Shown here piece by piece: positions 61,296 through 64,000 of a DNA stretch of 64,000 nt (within the stretch, counting starts at the first letter, position 1; each line of letters begins with the position of its first letter). The notes below the pieces were generated by a model. It ran no database searches and was not told the origin of the DNA. It worked only from the letters and a program-made list of their open reading frames with translations. The stretch is from positions 2,605,501 through 2,669,500 of the forward strand of contig NC_012781.1 of assembly GCF_000020605.1 (NCBI RefSeq). The letters are read 5' to 3'. A program made the position numbers and the translations under genes. The stretch is from Agathobacter rectalis ATCC 33656. GTDB lineage: Bacteria; Bacillota; Clostridia; Lachnospirales; Lachnospiraceae.

Positions 61296-63278
61296 TTATC
61301 GTATATCTCTCAGTGTGTTTTTCAGCATAATAAGCTTATCCCTGTACTCTGCAGCAGCCTCGAAATTGAGCTCTGCCGCTGCTTTTTTCATCTTTTTCTC
61401 TATATCTGCAATATGCTTCTCAAGCTCTTTTTTGCTCATTGACTCCGGATCTTTGTCAAGAGCATTCTCATCGGCCGCTACCTTCTTTGAGATAGCTATG
61501 AGATCACGCACGGATTTCTGTATAGTCTGTGGCGTGATGCCGTGAGCCTCATTGTACTCTTCCTGTACCTTTCTACGACGCTTTGTCTCGTCAATTGCGA
61601 CACGCATGGAGTCTGTAATCTTGTCAGCGTACATGATAACATGGCCCTCACTGTTACGTGCGGCACGTCCTATCGTCTGTATAAGTGAGGTCTCTGAGCG
61701 AAGGAAACCTTCCTTATCCGCATCGAGTATGGCAACAAGTGTAATCTCCGGGATATCAAGACCCTCCCTGAGCAGATTGATGCCGACGAGCACGTCAAAT
61801 ACGTCAAGACGCAGGTCACGTATTATCTCCGCTCTCTCAAGTGTATCTATATCTGAATGCAGGTACTTTACCCTGATGCCAAGCTCTGCCATATAGTTCG
61901 TGAGATCCTCAGCCATACGCTTTGTGAGTGTGGTGATAAGCACCTTGTGATGGTTTGCAGTCTCCTTATTGACCTCTGACACAAGGTCATCAATCTGTCC
62001 CTCAACAGGGCGCACTGATATCTCAGGATCCAAAAGTCCCGTCGGTCTGATAATCTGCTCCGCACGAAGCAGCTCATGCTCATTCTCATACTTATTAGGA
62101 GTGGCTGAGACAAAGAGCATCTGGTCTATTTTACCCTCGAACTCCTCAAAATTGAGAGGTCTGTTGTCAAGGGCCGAGGGCAGTCTGAAGCCATAATCAA
62201 CAAGAGTGGTCTTTCTAGAGCGGTCACCCGCATACATACCGCCTATCTGTGGAATCGTGATATGTGACTCATCCACGATTATGAGAAAATCATCCGGGAA
62301 GAAATCTATGAGTGTCATAGGAGGCTCCCCCGGCTTTGCAAAGTTCAGATGCCTCGTATAGTTCTCAATTCCTGAGCAGAAGCCTGTCTCCCTCATCATC
62401 TCTATGTCAAAATTAGTCCTCTCTGCTATTCGCTGAGCCTCTATGAGCTTGTCCTCGCCTTTAAAATACTTCACACGCTCATCAAGCTCTTTCTCTATAT
62501 TGAGGCAGGCCTCATTTATCTTCTCCTGCGAAACTACATAGTGGGATGCAGGGAAAATCATCGTGTGCTCAAGCGAGCACTTTACCTCGCCGGTCAGCAC
62601 ATCAACCTCTACTATCCGATCTATCTCATCACCGAAAAACTCAACCCTGATTGCTGTATCATCGGCATTTGCCGGAAATATATCAAGCACATCACCATGC
62701 ACTCTGAAGGTGCCTCGGTGAAAATCCATATCATTCCTGGTGTACTGTAAATCTATGAGAGCCCTCGCGAGATCATCCCTGTCCCTCTCTTGCCCCGGGC
62801 GCAGCGAAATACTCATGCCTGTCCACTCATCAGGACTTCCAAGTCCGTATATGCAGGAAACCGATGCCACGACAATGACATCCTTTCGCTCTGTGAGTGC
62901 TGCCGTGGCTGAAAGCCTGAGCTTATCTATCTCATCATTTACAGAGGAATCCTTGGCTATGTACGTATCAGACTGCGGCACATATGCCTCAGGCTGGTAA
63001 TAGTCGTAGTAGGAAACAAAATACTCTACTGCATTCTCAGGGAAAAACTCCTTCATCTCACCATAGAGCTGCCCCGCCAGTGTCTTATTGTGCGATATGA
63101 TAAGTGTAGGCTTATTGAGTGCTGCAATGACATTGGCCATGGTAAAGGTCTTGCCGGAGCCTGTAACTCCAAGTAAGGTTTCAAACTGGTTGCCCTCCTT
63201 AAAGCCCTTCACAAGCTGCTCTATCGCCTGTGGCTGGTCGCCGGTCGGCTTGTATTTTGAATGCAGTTTAAATTCCAT
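61296..63278 (-). CDS. uvrB: Excinuclease ABC subunit B
   Basis: The start is the ATG at 63276-63278; GGAGGAAG lies upstream, and the longer frame would start inside that site. The 660-residue protein has Walker [16 protein letters not shown], the beta-hairpin region [18 protein letters not shown], helicase motifs DESHIT and QTIGRAARN and the C-terminal UVR motif. UvrB verifies the lesion and recruits UvrC. A LexA-type box upstream indicates SOS control. Confidence 0.98.
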   Translation of the reverse strand: MEFKLHSKYKPTGDQPQAIEQLVKGFKEGNQFETLLGVTGSGKTFTMANVIAALNKPTLIISHNKTLAGQLYGEMKEFFPENAVEYFVSYYDYYQPEAYVPQSDTYIAKDSSVNDEIDKLRLSATAALTERKDVIVVASVSCIYGLGSPDEWTGMSISLRPGQERDRDDLARALIDLQYTRNDMDFHRGTFRVHGDVLDIFPANADDTAIRVEFFGDEIDRIVEVDVLTGEVKCSLEHTMIFPASHYVVSQEKINEACLNIEKELDERVKYFKGEDKLIEAQRIAERTNFDIEMMRETGFCSGIENYTRHLNFAKPGEPPMTLIDFFPDDFLIIVDESHITIPQIGGMYAGDRSRKTTLVDYGFRLPSALDNRPLNFEEFEGKIDQMLFVSATPNKYENEHELLRAEQIIRPTGLLDPEISVRPVEGQIDDLVSEVNKETANHHKVLITTLTKRMAEDLTNYMAELGIRVKYLHSDIDTLERAEIIRDLRLDVFDVLVGINLLREGLDIPEITLVAILDADKEGFLRSETSLIQTIGRAARNSEGHVIMYADKITDSMRVAIDETKRRRKVQEEYNEAHGITPQTIQKSVRDLIAISKKVAADENALDKDPESMSKKELEKHIADIEKKMKKAAAELNFEAAAEYRDKLIMLKNTLRDIR

Positions 63279-63371
63279 AACGCACGCTTCCTCCAAAAAA
63301 TCTTAAATACTGCTTTTGTAAAATTATAAAAAGACAAAGTCAATCATTTATAGTATGCACTTACGTGCTTT

Positions 63372-63400
63372 ATTTTACTACAAAAAATCGACTCTGTCCA
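63372..63400 (-). promoter_or_regulatory. Promoter of uvrBA
   Basis: On the minus strand TGGACA and TAAAAT are 17 bp apart, about 95 bp upstream of the uvrB ATG. The LexA-type box lies nine bases upstream of the -35. Confidence 0.6.
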
Positions 63401-63408
63401 CAATTTTC

Positions 63409-63422
63409 AGAACATTCGTTCT
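63409..63422. promoter_or_regulatory. LexA (DinR-type) SOS box upstream of uvrB
   Basis: The sequence AGAAC-N4-GTTCT is a perfect 5+5 palindrome. It matches the Firmicute consensus CGAAC-N4-GTTCG at all but the outermost base on each side. It sits just upstream of the uvrB -35 box, as expected for SOS-controlled uvrBA. Confidence 0.7.
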
Positions 63423-63438
63423 TGTTTATTTATTTTAT

Positions 63439-63472
63439 GTTACTGTTCACACCTAACAGTGTGACCAGCAAC
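63439..63472 (-). terminator. Possible secA terminator
   Basis: A 14-bp stem with two non-Watson-Crick positions (GTTGCTGGTCACAC paired with GTGTGAACAGTAAC on the minus strand) and a 6-nt loop lies 20 bp after the secA stop. The following sequence is AT-rich, but there is no clean T run. Confidence 0.4.
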
Positions 63473-63491
63473 GATTACAGCCATTTAAAAT

Positions 63492-64000
63492 TTACTTCAC
63501 ACGTCCACAGCACTGCTTATATTTCTTGCCACTGCCGCATGGACATGGGTCATTCGGATATACCTTGGCTGCTGCACGGCGCTTTGGTGCATTCTGTGCT
63601 GACTCATCCTTGTTTGTGCCCGAAATCTTTGCAACCTGCTCTCGCTCAACCTTCTGCTCAACCTGTACATGATACAGCAGTCTGACAGTATCCTCCTGGA
63701 TAGCTGAAATCATGTCGTCAAACATATCAAAGCCTGCCATCTTGTACTCTACGATTGGATCTTTCTGTCCATAAGCCTGTAAGCCGATTCCCTGACGAAG
63801 CTGTGCCATATCATCGATGTGATCCATCCACTTTCTGTCGATTACACGAAGAAGCACGACACGCTCAATCTCTCTGAACTGCTCAGGCTCAGGGAATTCT
63901 GTCTCCTTCTGCTCATAAAGCATGACGGCCTTTTCCTTTAAGTACTGCTTAAGCTGCTTTGCATTCTTGATTGACTCAATATCCTCTTTTGTAATCGGAT
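63492..64000 (-). CDS. secA: Preprotein translocase ATPase SecA, C-terminal part (cut by window edge)
   Basis: The frame is open to the last base, so only the last 169 or so codons are visible. [35 protein letters not shown] is the conserved helical scaffold and wing region of SecA. The protein ends in the zinc-binding tail [15 protein letters not shown], which in other bacteria contacts SecB or lipids. SecA drives export of signal-peptide proteins, including the many secreted products of this window. Confidence 0.97.
   Translation of the reverse strand, partial: PITKEDIESIKNAKQLKQYLKEKAVMLYEQKETEFPEPEQFREIERVVLLRVIDRKWMDHIDDMAQLRQGIGLQAYGQKDPIVEYKMAGFDMFDDMISAIQEDTVRLLYHVQVEQKVEREQVAKISGTNKDESAQNAPKRRAAAKVYPNDPCPCGSGKKYKQCCGRVK

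Overview
The window looks like chromosomal DNA of a low-GC, Gram-positive gut Firmicute, most likely Lachnospiraceae (Agathobacter/Roseburia/Eubacterium type). This rests on strong AGGAGG-type ribosome sites, a cdaA-cdaR pair, a YvyF-type zinc-ribbon gene, VanZ, two LytR-CpsA-Psr (LCP) proteins and secreted proteins with low-GC signal peptides. The family assignment is inference. Apart from a partial acyltransferase at the left edge, every gene is on the minus strand, so transcription runs from high to low coordinates. I saw no rRNA, tRNA or CRISPR array.

Right part (about 43.2-64 kb), core chromosome: the 3' end of secA, uvrB (with a LexA-type box and promoter), uvrA, mreB (with its own promoter), comF, a yvyF-like gene, two unknown membrane proteins, cdaA and cdaR (c-di-AMP synthesis), an HPr-like gene, three family-2 glycosyltransferases, an L,D-transpeptidase, an LCP protein, a VanZ-like gene and glmM.

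Middle part (about 7.7-43 kb), a surface-glycopolymer and secreted-protein locus: a lipoprotein, glycosyltransferases, an ABC exporter with two different permeases and an unusual ATPase carrying an extracellular cohesin-like domain, a bifunctional glycosyltransferase, an ILEI/pyruvyltransferase/ferredoxin fusion, UDP-galactopyranose mutase with a galactofuranosyltransferase-like enzyme, a polyprenyl-phosphate sugar transferase, a HAD protein and an LCP protein. Five secreted proteins are embedded among these genes or directly follow them. They share a family of 18 near-identical fibronectin-III-like repeats, carried behind different front modules: PPC-like domains, a transglutaminase-like fold, GH24 lysozyme, CHAP amidase, or none. 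A papain-like secreted protease closes this part. The repeats may hold these enzymes on the polymer made by the same operon (inference).

Left part (about 0.9-7.5 kb), an AT-rich accessory segment: a HAD phosphatase, then a five-gene operon behind a strong promoter. It encodes a viperin/MoaA-like radical SAM enzyme, a 118-residue protein with a hydrophobic core, a caspase-like protease with a long helical C-terminus, a ParB/sulfiredoxin-like protein and a deoxynucleotide-kinase-like P-loop protein. A complete IS3-family element with a 3-bp target duplication lies just after it. This operon is the best candidate for an undescribed conflict (immunity or cell-suicide) system.
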